From Bradyrhizobium viridifuturi (GTDB taxonomy: Bacteria; Pseudomonadota; Alphaproteobacteria; Rhizobiales; Xanthobacteraceae), in assembly GCF_001238275.1 (NCBI RefSeq), contig NZ_LGTB01000007.1, positions 142,909 through 206,908 of the forward strand: DNA of 64,000 nucleotides. The letters run 5' to 3'. Shown here one piece after another: positions 29,508 to 37,868 of this stretch. The number at the start of each line of letters is the position of its first letter. Positions within the stretch are counted from its first letter, which is position 1. The translations under genes and the position numbers were made by a program. The notes beneath the pieces were generated by a model. The model did no database searches, was not told where the DNA came from, and saw nothing but the letters and a program-made list of their open reading frames with translations.

Positions 29508-31314
29508 AGGGTCGGCAGCCTGACCACGAAACGAGCGCCGGCCACGGTTGGCTTGCCGTCTTCGTCCGCGGGGCCAGGGCGGTTCTCGGCCCAGATCCGT
29601 CCGCCATGCGCTTCGATGATCTGCTTGGAGATCGAAAGCCCAAGGCCGGAGTTCTGGCCGAAGCCTGGTGCGGCCGGTCGGTGTAGAAGCGCTCGAAGAT
29701 CCGCTCCAGCGCATCTTCGCCGATACCGGGCCCGTCATCATCGACCACGATCTCGATCTCGCCGCGGGTGCGGCGGCAGACGATGCGCACCTTGTCACCC
29801 GGCTTGGAGAACGATTGCGCGTTCGACAGCAGGTTGGAGATCACCTGGCCGAGCCGGGAATCGTGGCCGGGCACCGAGAGCGTATCGGTCGGCCCGCGAC
29901 CCTCGAAGCGGGCTTCGACGGCGACATCGTGGCCGAGCCGCGTCTCGTTGGCGACGCTGGTCAGCGTCGTCAGCAGCCGGCGCAGATCGACCGGCGCCAT
30001 GTCCTGGCGCTGCAATTCGGCGTCGAGCCGGCTGGCGTCGGAGATGTCGGAGATCAGGCGGTCGAGCCGCTTGACGTCATGCTCGATCACCGCAAGCAGC
30101 CGCGCGCGGCTGTTCTCGTTGCGCGCCAAGGGCAGCGTCTCGACCGCCGAGCGTAGCGAGGTCAGCGGGTTCTTCAGCTCGTGGGCGACATCGGCGGCGA
30201 ACATCTCGATCGCCTCGATCCGGCTGTACAGCGCGTTGGTCATGTCGCGCAACGCGCCGGAGAGATGGCCGATCTCGTCGCGGCGTCCGGTGAAGTCGGG
30301 AATCTCGACGCGGGTCTGGATGCGGTGACGGACGCGCTCGGCGCTTTCGGCGAGCCGCCGCACCGGGCCTGCGATCGTGCTCGCAAGCAGCAGCGACAGC
30401 ATGATCATGACGGCGGACGCGACCCCGCCGATCTTGAGGATGGCGAGGCGCTCGGACATCACCAGCTGGTCGATGTCGTCGCCCTGCGTCGTCAGCATCA
30501 ACGCGCCGCGCACGGCGCGGAAATGCTGCACCGGAACGGCAACCGACACGATGATCGCGCCGCGGTCGGTGACGCGCACGGCGCTGCCCTTCATGCCCTC
30601 AAGCGATTGCGCGACTTCGGAATAACCCTTGCCGCCTTCGGGGCCGAGCTCGCGGTAGATCGGCAGGTCGCCGCGGTTGAGCCAGGTCTTGATCGTGGCC
30701 TTGGTCTTCTCATACAGCGACGGCTTCTCGGACGGCGGCGGCAGTTCCATGCGCAGCACGTCGCCGCGCGCGAACAGATTGCGGCTGTCGAGGATCAGGC
30801 CGCCGTCGCGGTCGAAGATGCGGGCCCGCGTCTTGGTCGGCGCGATCAGGCGGCGCAGGATCGGCGCGACGCGCTCGGGATTGATCGGGAAGTCCGCCGA
30901 TTCATCCGGCTGGCCGAAGCTCTCGCCGGGCTTGAGGTCGAGCAGCCGGTCGGGATCGATGGTGACGGTGTTGCCCTCGACGGTCGCGGACGCCGCGATC
31001 GCCTCCGAGATGATCTCGGCATAGACCAGCAGGCTCTGGGTGCGCGCCTCGATCAGGCCGGCGCGGAATTGCGACAGATAGAGGATGCTTGCGACCAGCG
31101 CGACGAGGCCGGCCAGGTTGAGCGAGACGATGCGGCGCGTCAGGCTCGAGAACGACAGCGCGAAGAAGAATTGACCGGCGCGGCGCAGCCAGCCGAGCGG
31201 CCGGCGCCAGCCCTTCTCCGCCAGATCGTCGGCCACGGCCTCGTGATCGAGGAGCTGTGACGCGTCCTCGGTGTTCAGTCCCTGCTCGAGCTGCGTTCGA
31301 TCAAGCACTGGCAA
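29504..31314 (-). pseudogene. chvG: Sensor histidine kinase ChvG, frameshifted as sequenced
   Basis: A long cytoplasmic N-terminus leads to TM1 (about 60-82), a periplasmic sensor region, TM2 (about 290-312), HAMP, HisKA with the phospho-accepting His in DVAHELKNPLTSLRSAVETL, and HATPase with N box (NLLSNAQSF) and DDDGPGIGEDALERIFERFY. The frame breaks near 29664. Adding one G restores RPHQGFGQNSGLGLS and runs to VRLPTL-stop at 29504, for 603 aa. ChvG (ExoS) with ChvI governs acid, envelope and host-associated responses in rhizobia and agrobacteria. chvI lies upstream with a gap of about 100 bp; hprK overlaps downstream. Confidence 0.93.
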
Positions 31315-31418
31315 AGCTGCCGGTTGGTATGGATGTCGTCCCGCGAAGCAGACAGTCGCCCGAGCTTACCCCAGCCGTGCGGAGCCTGTCAGTTAACAAG
31401 CCGCTCCGGATGCGCAGA

Positions 31419-32120
31419 TCAGGCTTCCTTGAAGCGATAGCCGACGCCGTACAGCGTCTCGATCATCTCGAAGTCGTCGTCGACCACCTTGAACTTCTTG
31501 CGCAGCCGCTTGATGTGGCTGTCGATGGTGCGGTCGTCGACATAGACCTGGTCGTCATAGGCCGCGTCCATCAGCGCGTTGCGGCTCTTCACCACGCCGG
31601 GGCGGGTGGCGAGCGCCTGCAGGATCAGGAATTCGGTCACGGTCAGCGTCACCGGCTCGTTCTTCCAGGTGCAGGTATGGCGCTCCGGATCCATCCGCAG
31701 CAGGCCGCGGTCGAGCGCGCGGGCGTCCGGCTCCTTCGGCGCGGCGGTCGGATCCTTGGGCTGGCCGCGGCGGAGCACGGCCTTGACGCGTTCGACCAGC
31801 AGGCGCTGCGAGAACGGCTTGCGGATGAAATCGTCGGCGCCCATTTTCAAGCCGAACAATTCGTCGATCTCCTCATCCTTCGAGGTGAGGAAGATCACCG
31901 GCAGATCCGATTTCTGGCGCAGTCGGCGCAGCGTCTCCATGCCGTCCATGCGCGGCATCTTGATATCGAGGATCGCAAGGTCGGGCGGCGACGTGCGAAA
32001 TCCATCCAGCGCCGACGCGCCGTCCGTGTAGGTCATGATGCGGTAGCCTTCGGCTTCAAGCGCGATCGAGACCGAAGTGAGAATGTTGCGGTCGTCGTCG
32101 ACCAAGGCGATTGTGGGCAT
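31419..32120 (-). CDS. chvI: Response regulator ChvI (OmpR family)
   Basis: 233 aa. Receiver domain with acidic DDD near the start and the phospho-accepting Asp in [13 protein letters not shown]; Lys in RKPFSQR near residue 105. The C-terminal winged helix ends [20 protein letters not shown] and [10 protein letters not shown]. It is phosphorylated by ChvG and controls exopolysaccharide, motility and envelope genes in related bacteria. First gene of the run chvI-chvG-hprK-manX-ptsH on the minus strand. Confidence 0.96.
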   Translation of the reverse strand: MPTIALVDDDRNILTSVSIALEAEGYRIMTYTDGASALDGFRTSPPDLAILDIKMPRMDGMETLRRLRQKSDLPVIFLTSKDEEIDELFGLKMGADDFIRKPFSQRLLVERVKAVLRRGQPKDPTAAPKEPDARALDRGLLRMDPERHTCTWKNEPVTLTVTEFLILQALATRPGVVKSRNALMDAAYDDQVYVDDRTIDSHIKRLRKKFKVVDDDFEMIETLYGVGYRFKEA

Positions 32121-32360
32121 GAGCTGCTTTCACAATGAGAGTGGCTTAAACGGCGGGCACTCTGGCAACGCGCCGTGGAAATGGGCTTCGAACGCGGTCA
32201 ACGAGCAATGCAAGCTGGGCTGAAGTGTGACCGAGTTCCGCAAAAATACGCTTCTGCGACCCATGCGATGGACCCCATATACCACCCTGAGATCATGAAA
32301 ACAGGCCCTTTTTTCATCCGGAACCGGCCCGAATCGCCCTCAAAATGACCCGTTAGGCCC

Positions 32361-33095
32361 ATGCAACCGACCGCCGACTTCGATCCTGCCCACCTTGCCC
32401 GCTCGCTGCTTCGCCGCAGCCGCCAGGGCGCGCTCGCCACGCTGATGGCCGGCTCCGGCGATCCCTATTGCTCCCTGGTCAACCTCGCCAGCCATCCGGA
32501 CGGCTCGCCGATCCTGCTGATTTCCCGCCTGGCGCTGCACACGAAGAACATCCTGGCCGACAGCCGGGTGTCGCTGATGCTGGACGAGCGTGCCGAGGGC
32601 GATCCCTTGGAGGGCGCCCGGATCATGCTGGCGGGGAGGGCGGAAGAGGTCGCCGAGGCCGGGCGCGAGCTCGCCCAACGGCGCTATCTCGCTGCCCAGC
32701 CGTCGGCGGAAGCCTTTGTAGAATTTAAGGATTTTTCGTTCTTCGTGATCCGGCCAAGCGGCGCCCATCTGGTCGCCGGGTTCGGTCGCATCGTCGACCT
32801 CAAGCCCGCCCAGTTCCTGACCGATCTCGGCGGCGCCGAAGCGCTGCTGGAGGCCGAGCCTGGTGCGGTGGCGCACATGAACGAGGACCACCGCGAAGCC
32901 ATGAACCTCTACGCCACGCGGCTGCTCGGCGCCGACAGTGCCGACTGGCTGTGCACCGGCTGCGATCCCCACGGCATGGACATGCAGGCCGGCCGCGCCA
33001 CGCTGCGGTTGGATTTCCCCGAGCGGGTCAGCAACGGCACCGAGCTGCGCAAGATGCTGGTGCGGCTCGTCGGCGAAGCTCGCGCCAAGGGATAG
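32361..33095 (+). CDS. HugZ-like pyridoxamine-phosphate-oxidase-fold protein
   Basis: 244 aa. The N-terminal split-barrel domain (about 10-150: GALATLMAGSGDPYCSLVNL, RVSLMLDERAEGDPL) is of the PNPOx-like type, and the C-terminal part (about 165-240: AVAHMNEDHREAMNLYA, CDPHGMDMQAG) matches DUF2470. This pair of domains defines the HugZ group, some of whose members bind or degrade haem. The His residues in the C-terminal half are consistent with that, but haem binding is not proven from sequence. It stands alone, divergent from chvI. Confidence 0.87.
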   Translation: MQPTADFDPAHLARSLLRRSRQGALATLMAGSGDPYCSLVNLASHPDGSPILLISRLALHTKNILADSRVSLMLDERAEGDPLEGARIMLAGRAEEVAEAGRELAQRRYLAAQPSAEAFVEFKDFSFFVIRPSGAHLVAGFGRIVDLKPAQFLTDLGGAEALLEAEPGAVAHMNEDHREAMNLYATRLLGADSADWLCTGCDPHGMDMQAGRATLRLDFPERVSNGTELRKMLVRLVGEARAKG

Positions 33096-33994
33096 CAAAG
33101 GGGATAGCAAGCGATCGGAAGGGATAGGCAGCACTCGCTGCCGACACCGGGGGCTGCGGCGCCCGGCGAGGCATCGTGTCGCATGCTGCGGCTCCCTGCG
33201 CCTTCGCTGAGGCGGAGTGCGGTGTCGCTGATAGCGCGATCATTTCGTGCCGGCCGTCACGTCATCGCTGATGGGTTCGGCGCGGGTGCGCGAATTTCCG
33301 TTGCTGCTGGATCGGAAAATCACCGGGATTGCGAGGCTCGCGGCGCGACGATGCGCGGGGCGTCAGGTGCTGATTGCGTTACCATCGATCGTGACGGCCA
33401 GCGATCTAGTTGCGCAACGTGCAAGACATTGCGGAACATTCGCCGATGCCGGGCATTGAAGTCACCCCGCTTCGACGACGGCATGTTGAGCTCAACCGAA
33501 TGCTCGATGCCGAGCAGATGGTGCTATCCGCGTGCAACACGATCGTGGGCGACATGCTCGGCAGTGCAGCGCAGCGTCAACTCGCGGCAGTCCATTGCAA
33601 CGACACATCCTCAGCGCGAAACGCATACCCGGCATTCCCCTTGCTTTATGCAGCGATCGGCGCACGCACACGCCGATCGCTGGCACTCTTTGTGCATCGC
33701 AAGGCCTTGTTCGTAGCGGGAAAGGCGACGAAACGTCGCCCGATCGGGGCGAAAACAATGCGAAAGCGAAAGCAAAGCGAAAGGGTTTCGCGCTGCGGTA
33801 TTTGCGCCAGATGATGTACCCCTGTTGGAATGAACCAAAAGCCGTTCGACCGGCTTGGCAAGCCCGGCGATCCCCACTATTAGGTCGCCGGACCGGGGCC
33901 GAGAGGCTATATTCTGATGACGGTCATCACCGCGACGGGGCGCGACTAGCGACATTCGCGCGAACAAGGATACGCGGGTTCGAGGAGGTTCTTC
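33096..33994. other. 899-bp stretch without a convincing gene
   Basis: Several open frames cross it on both strands but none has coding-like composition, a good start or recognisable content, and the base composition is visibly less GC-biased than in the genes. It holds a perfect 10-bp inverted repeat at 33653-33680 (gcgatcggcg and cgccgatcgc, eight-base loop) and a run of gcgaaag-type short repeats at about 33755-33795. The right end carries the pckA ribosome-binding site gaggaggtt at 33982-33990. It may harbour an unrecognised RNA or a decayed gene. Confidence 0.5.
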
Positions 33995-35608
33995 GTGCAA
34001 GAGACGGGCGTGCATAACGGTGCCTTCGGCGCCGACAAATTCGGCTTAAAAAATCTCAAGGGCGTGCATTGGAACTATGGTGCGCCGCAGCTCTACGAGC
34101 ACTCCTTGCGCAATGGCGAAGCGGTGCTCTCGGCCGATGGCGCGCTCTGCGCGGATACCGGTGAGTTCACCGGCCGCAGCCCGAAGGACAAGTTCACGGT
34201 CCGTGACGGCCTGACCGACAAGAGCATGTGGTGGGCCGGCAACCAGTCGATCACCTCCGAGCAGTTCGCAACGCTCCATGCCGACTTCCTCAAGCATGCC
34301 GAAGGATGACGCTGTTCGCGCAGGATCTCTACGGCGGCGCCGATCCGAAGATCGCATCAAGACGCGCGTCTTCACCGAGCTCGCCTGGCACTCGCTGTTC
34401 ATCCGCACGCTGCTCATTCGTCCCGAGACGTCGGAGCTCGCGGGCTTCGTGCCGGAACTCACGATCATCGATCTGCCGAGCTTCCGCGCCGATCCGAAAC
34501 GTCACGGCTGCAAGTCCGAGAACGTCGTCGCGATCGATTTCGCCCGCAAGATTGTCCTGATCGGCGGGTCTTATTATGCCGGCGAAATGAAGAAGAGCGT
34601 GTTCACCACGCTGAACTTCTATCTGCCCGAGAAGGGCGTGATGCCGATGCATTGCTCGGCCAATGTCGGCCCCGACGGCGACACCGCGATCTTCTTCGGC
34701 CTGTCCGGCACCGGCAAGACCACGCTCTCGGCCGATCCCAAGCGCACGCTGATCGGCGACGACGAGCATGGCTGGAGCGAGGACGGCGTCTTCAATTTCG
34801 AAGGCGGCTGCTACGCCAAGTGCATCAAGCTGTCGGGCGAAGCCGAACCGGAGATCTATGCCGCCAGCAAGCGCTTCGGCGCGGTGCTGGAGAACGTCGT
34901 GCTCGGCTCCAATGATCGCGTGCCGGATTTCGACGACGGCTCGAAGACCGAGAACACCCGCTCGGCCTATCCGCTCGACTTCATCCCGAACGCCTCGCGC
35001 ACCGGCCGCGCGCCGCATCCGAAGAACGTGGTGATGCTCGCCGCCGACGCTTCGGCGTGATGCCGCCGATCGCCAAGCTGACGCCGGCGCAGGCGATGTA
35101 CCACTTCCTGTCCGGCTACACCGCGAAGGTCGCCGGCACCGAGCGTGGCCTCGGCAACGAGCCGCAGCCGGAATTCTCGACCTGCTTCGGCTCGCCGTTC
35201 CTGCCGCGCGATCCGTCGGTCTACGGCAATTTGCTCCGTGAGCTTATTGCGAAACACAATGTCGATTGCTGGCTCGTCAACACCGGCTGGACCGGCGGCA
35301 AGTACGGCACCGGCCGCCGCATGCCGATCAAGGTGACCCGCGCGCTGCTCACCGCGGCATTGAACGGTTCGCTCCGCAACGCGGATTTCCGCACGGACAA
35401 GTATTTCGGCTTCGCGGTGCCGACCTCGCTGCCGGGCGTCGAGCCGCACATCCTCGATCCGATCAAGACCTGGGCCGACAAGGTCGAGTTCGACAAGACG
35501 GCGCGTGCGCTGGTCGGCATGTTCCAGAAGAACTTCGCCAAGTTCGAAGCGCAGGTCGACGCCGAAGTCCGCGCCGCCGCGCCGGAAGTGAAGCTGGCTG
35601 CGGAGTAA
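33995..35608 (+). pseudogene. pckA: Phosphoenolpyruvate carboxykinase (ATP), three frameshifts as sequenced
   Basis: GTG start at 33995 with a strong gaggaggtt upstream. The protein reads in four pieces broken near 34305, 34350 and 35050. One added base at each site gives a continuous 538-aa protein, the normal length. Family motifs are intact between breaks: FTGRSPKDKF near the start, [14 protein letters not shown] (P-loop), IGDDEHGW, and NTGWTGG with the RMPIK stretch in the last part. PckA makes PEP from oxaloacetate at the entry to gluconeogenesis. It sits on the other side of chvI, as in many rhizobia. Three separate one-base losses in a central enzyme argue for sequence error. Confidence 0.95.
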
Positions 35609-35633
35609 GCCGCGCAAGCGATACGCGATTTTG

Positions 35634-35664
35634 AAAAGGCGGCCTTCGTGGCCGCCTTTTTTGT
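35634..35664 (+). terminator. Rho-independent terminator after pckA
   Basis: Stem aaggcggcc paired with ggccgcctt around a four- to five-base ttcgt loop, followed by a run of six T. It lies 25 bp past the pckA stop and is the cleanest intrinsic terminator in the window. Confidence 0.88.
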
Positions 35665-35704
35665 TTGCGCACTAGGCCGGGACGACATTGAGTGTGTTGC
35701 CTCG

Positions 35705-36682
35705 CTACTCGCCCATCTCCGGCAGCACCGCATTGCTCGGTGTCTGCCTGTCGGTGATCTGAAGCCCGAACAGGCTGCCGATCAGCTCCACCGCGACGCG
35801 CGCGGTGCGGCCGCGTTCGTCGAGGAACGGATTGAGCTCGACGATGTCGAGCGAGCGCACCAGCCCGGAATCGTGCAGCAGCTCCATGATGAGATGCGCT
35901 TCCCGGTAGGTCGCGCCGCCCGGCACCGTGGTGCCGACGCCCGGCGCGATGTCGGGATCGAGGAAGTCGACATCGAACGAGACATGCAGCACGCCGTTCT
36001 TCGCCCTGACGCGGTCGATGACGCGTCGGGTCAGCACGGCGACGCCGAACTCGTCGATCTGGCGCATGTCCGCGATCGAGACGCTGCGCTGCCGCAGCAG
36101 CTTACGCTCCAGCGGATCGACTGATCGGGTGCCGATCAGCGCGAGCTGATCGGATGGGATCGAGGCGCGCGGCAATCCACCGAGCAAATCGTCCAGTCCG
36201 TCCTCGCCGCACAGGAACGCCGCCGACATGCCGTGCATGTTGCCGGTGATCGTGGTGGCCGGTGTGTTGTAGTCGGCATGCGCGTCGACCCACAGCGCGA
36301 ACAGCGGCCGGCCTTTCTCTTGCCAGTAGCGCGCAACACCGTTGATCGACCCCATCGACAGCGAGTGATCGCCACCCATGAAGATCGGGATCGCGCCGGA
36401 ATGCGCCAGCCAGTAGGCGCGCTCGGACAGGGCGCGGGTCCAGGTCTTCACCTCGTCATAGAACTTGGTATTGGCCGGCACCGGGCCGTCGGCGACGACA
36501 GCCGGGATTGCAAGGTTGCCGTGGTCGTCAACCCTGAAGTCGAGCTGCTCGAGCAGGCGCGCGATGCCCGCGGTGCGCAGCGCGTCCGGTCCCATCAGCG
36601 GACCGGGCTGCGACGCGCCGATCTCGATGGGAACGCCAAGCAGCGCGATGCGCGAGGGTTTTGAAGTGTCGGCTTCGGACAT
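35705..36682 (-). CDS. rocF: Arginase
   Basis: 325 aa from the ATG at 36682; an in-frame ATG at 36736 would add 18 atypical residues. The ureohydrolase metal motifs are present: GGDHSLSMG (His), DAHADYNTP (Asp, His, Asp) and DVDFLDPDIAPG (two Asp), plus the arginase-specific GNMHGMS. It hydrolyses arginine to ornithine and urea with a two-manganese centre, feeding arginine catabolism. No ornithine-metabolising partner gene is adjacent, so it is probably expressed alone. Confidence 0.94.
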   Translation of the reverse strand: MSEADTSKPSRIALLGVPIEIGASQPGPLMGPDALRTAGIARLLEQLDFRVDDHGNLAIPAVVADGPVPANTKFYDEVKTWTRALSERAYWLAHSGAIPIFMGGDHSLSMGSINGVARYWQEKGRPLFALWVDAHADYNTPATTITGNMHGMSAAFLCGEDGLDDLLGGLPRASIPSDQLALIGTRSVDPLERKLLRQRSVSIADMRQIDEFGVAVLTRRVIDRVRAKNGVLHVSFDVDFLDPDIAPGVGTTVPGGATYREAHLIMELLHDSGLVRSLDIVELNPFLDERGRTARVAVELIGSLFGLQITDRQTPSNAVLPEMGE

Positions 36683-36821
36683 GCGGCAATGCTCCCAAAG
36701 GCGTGGAACAGAAGCGACGCGCCAATGTTCCCTCAACCCTTGAAATAGGCAATCCGGTCCTAGCAGACCAATGTGGATATTTGGCTACGATGCGAGCCGG
36801 TGGCCGATCCGCTCGGAGCGC

Positions 36822-37643
36822 CTACGCCTTGAAGTAGGCGATCTGCGTCGTGGTGGCGAGCAGGCGGCCGGAGGGCGACCACAATTCGCCGTGCTGGTCG
36901 CCGTAGCTCTTGTGGAAGGTTTTCGCGTCGGCCGTGGCCAGCACGCGGGTGGTATCCTCGGCGTCGAGGTCGGCCGCATCGGCGTGGAAATAGGTCGTCA
37001 GCGATACCGTGCCGAACGGCACCAGCTCGTGCCGCGCGTGGAAGACGCGGCCGAAGAACGCATCCGACATCGACATCAGCGACAGCGCGTCGAGCTTGCG
37101 CGGCACGCGGTCGGCGATCCAGAGTTTTGAATAGGGGCTCGACAGCTCCTTTGCACCGCCGCCACCGGCGAATTTCGGCTCGCCCTCGGCGAAGCGGAAG
37201 TCGTACTGGTTGGCCCAGGTCATCGCGAGCTTCGGATAGGGCCGCAGCTCTTCGAACGGCACCGCGCCGGGAAACTCGGCCGGCTGGTGCGACCACGACG
37301 GCCGCCGCTCGGCGAACACGGCGGTCGCCAAGGTCGCGACCTCGCCGCCGCCTTGCGTCATCTCGACCGACCAGTGCTGGCTCGAGCGGTTGGCCTTGAC
37401 CAGGCGGACGTCGAGATCGAACACGCCCTCGGCGACCGGCGCGCAGTAATTGACCGTCAGCGCCAGCGGATCGCCCGCGCGCTGCGGGTGCTGCATCAAC
37501 GCGCGCAGGATGGTCGCGGCCGTGCAGCCGCCGAACGGGCCGACGAAGGCCCAATAGTCCGGGCTGGTGCGCCCCTGCCAGCGGCTGTCGCCGGCAGTCA
37601 CTGCGGTTGCTTCATCGAAAAGGTGCGGGGTCTTGGTGAGCAT
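36822..37643 (-). CDS. Acyl-CoA thioesterase family protein (TesB-like, double hotdog)
   Basis: 273 aa from the ATG at 37643. The longer frame upstream runs through the palindromic repeat at 37671 and is not part of the gene. The N-terminal hotdog half shows RTSPDYWAFVGPFGGCTAAT and LALTVNYCAPVAEG; the C-terminal half has ARHELVPFGTVSLTTYFHAD and ends SPSGRLLATTTQIAYF, typical of the 4HBT_3/TesB-like group. It likely hydrolyses a CoA thioester in the cytoplasm; the substrate is unknown. Confidence 0.85.
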   Translation of the reverse strand: MLTKTPHLFDEATAVTAGDSRWQGRTSPDYWAFVGPFGGCTAATILRALMQHPQRAGDPLALTVNYCAPVAEGVFDLDVRLVKANRSSQHWSVEMTQGGGEVATLATAVFAERRPSWSHQPAEFPGAVPFEELRPYPKLAMTWANQYDFRFAEGEPKFAGGGGAKELSSPYSKLWIADRVPRKLDALSLMSMSDAFFGRVFHARHELVPFGTVSLTTYFHADAADLDAEDTTRVLATADAKTFHKSYGDQHGELWSPSGRLLATTTQIAYFKA

Positions 37644-37670
37644 GAAAGTCCCTAATTCGAATTCGTCTGC

Positions 37671-37792
37671 CGTCATTGCGAGGAGCCGCCCGGTCCGGCC
37701 TCCGGCCGGCCGGATGACAGGCTCCGCGACGAAGCAATCCATGGCTCCGCAAATGTGGAGCGATGGATTGCTCCGCTCCGCTCGCAATGACG
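37671..37792. repeat. 122-bp palindromic repeat (family starting cgtcattgcgag), with extra central segment
   Basis: Ends are inverted copies of cgtcattgcgagga and ccgctcgcaatgacg, and the inner arms carry gaagcaatccatggctccgc and cgatggattgctccgct. It differs from the 13535-13620 member by an inserted palindromic block (ccggcctccggccggccgg). It lies between glgP and the thioesterase gene, immediately upstream of the latter's start, so it may influence that gene's expression. Confidence 0.82.
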
Positions 37793-37868
37793 CTGCTGCA
37801 ACAGCAGTAGCCCAGCGACTGCGCCAAATTCAATGATGTCGGACGTAATCGATTTCCGCGCCCCGGGA

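Noticed and set aside
33183..33716. Open frames of 90-177 codons in the pckA upstream region
   Set aside because: They overlap each other on both strands, lack ribosome-binding sites and have no coding-like codon use or recognisable motif.
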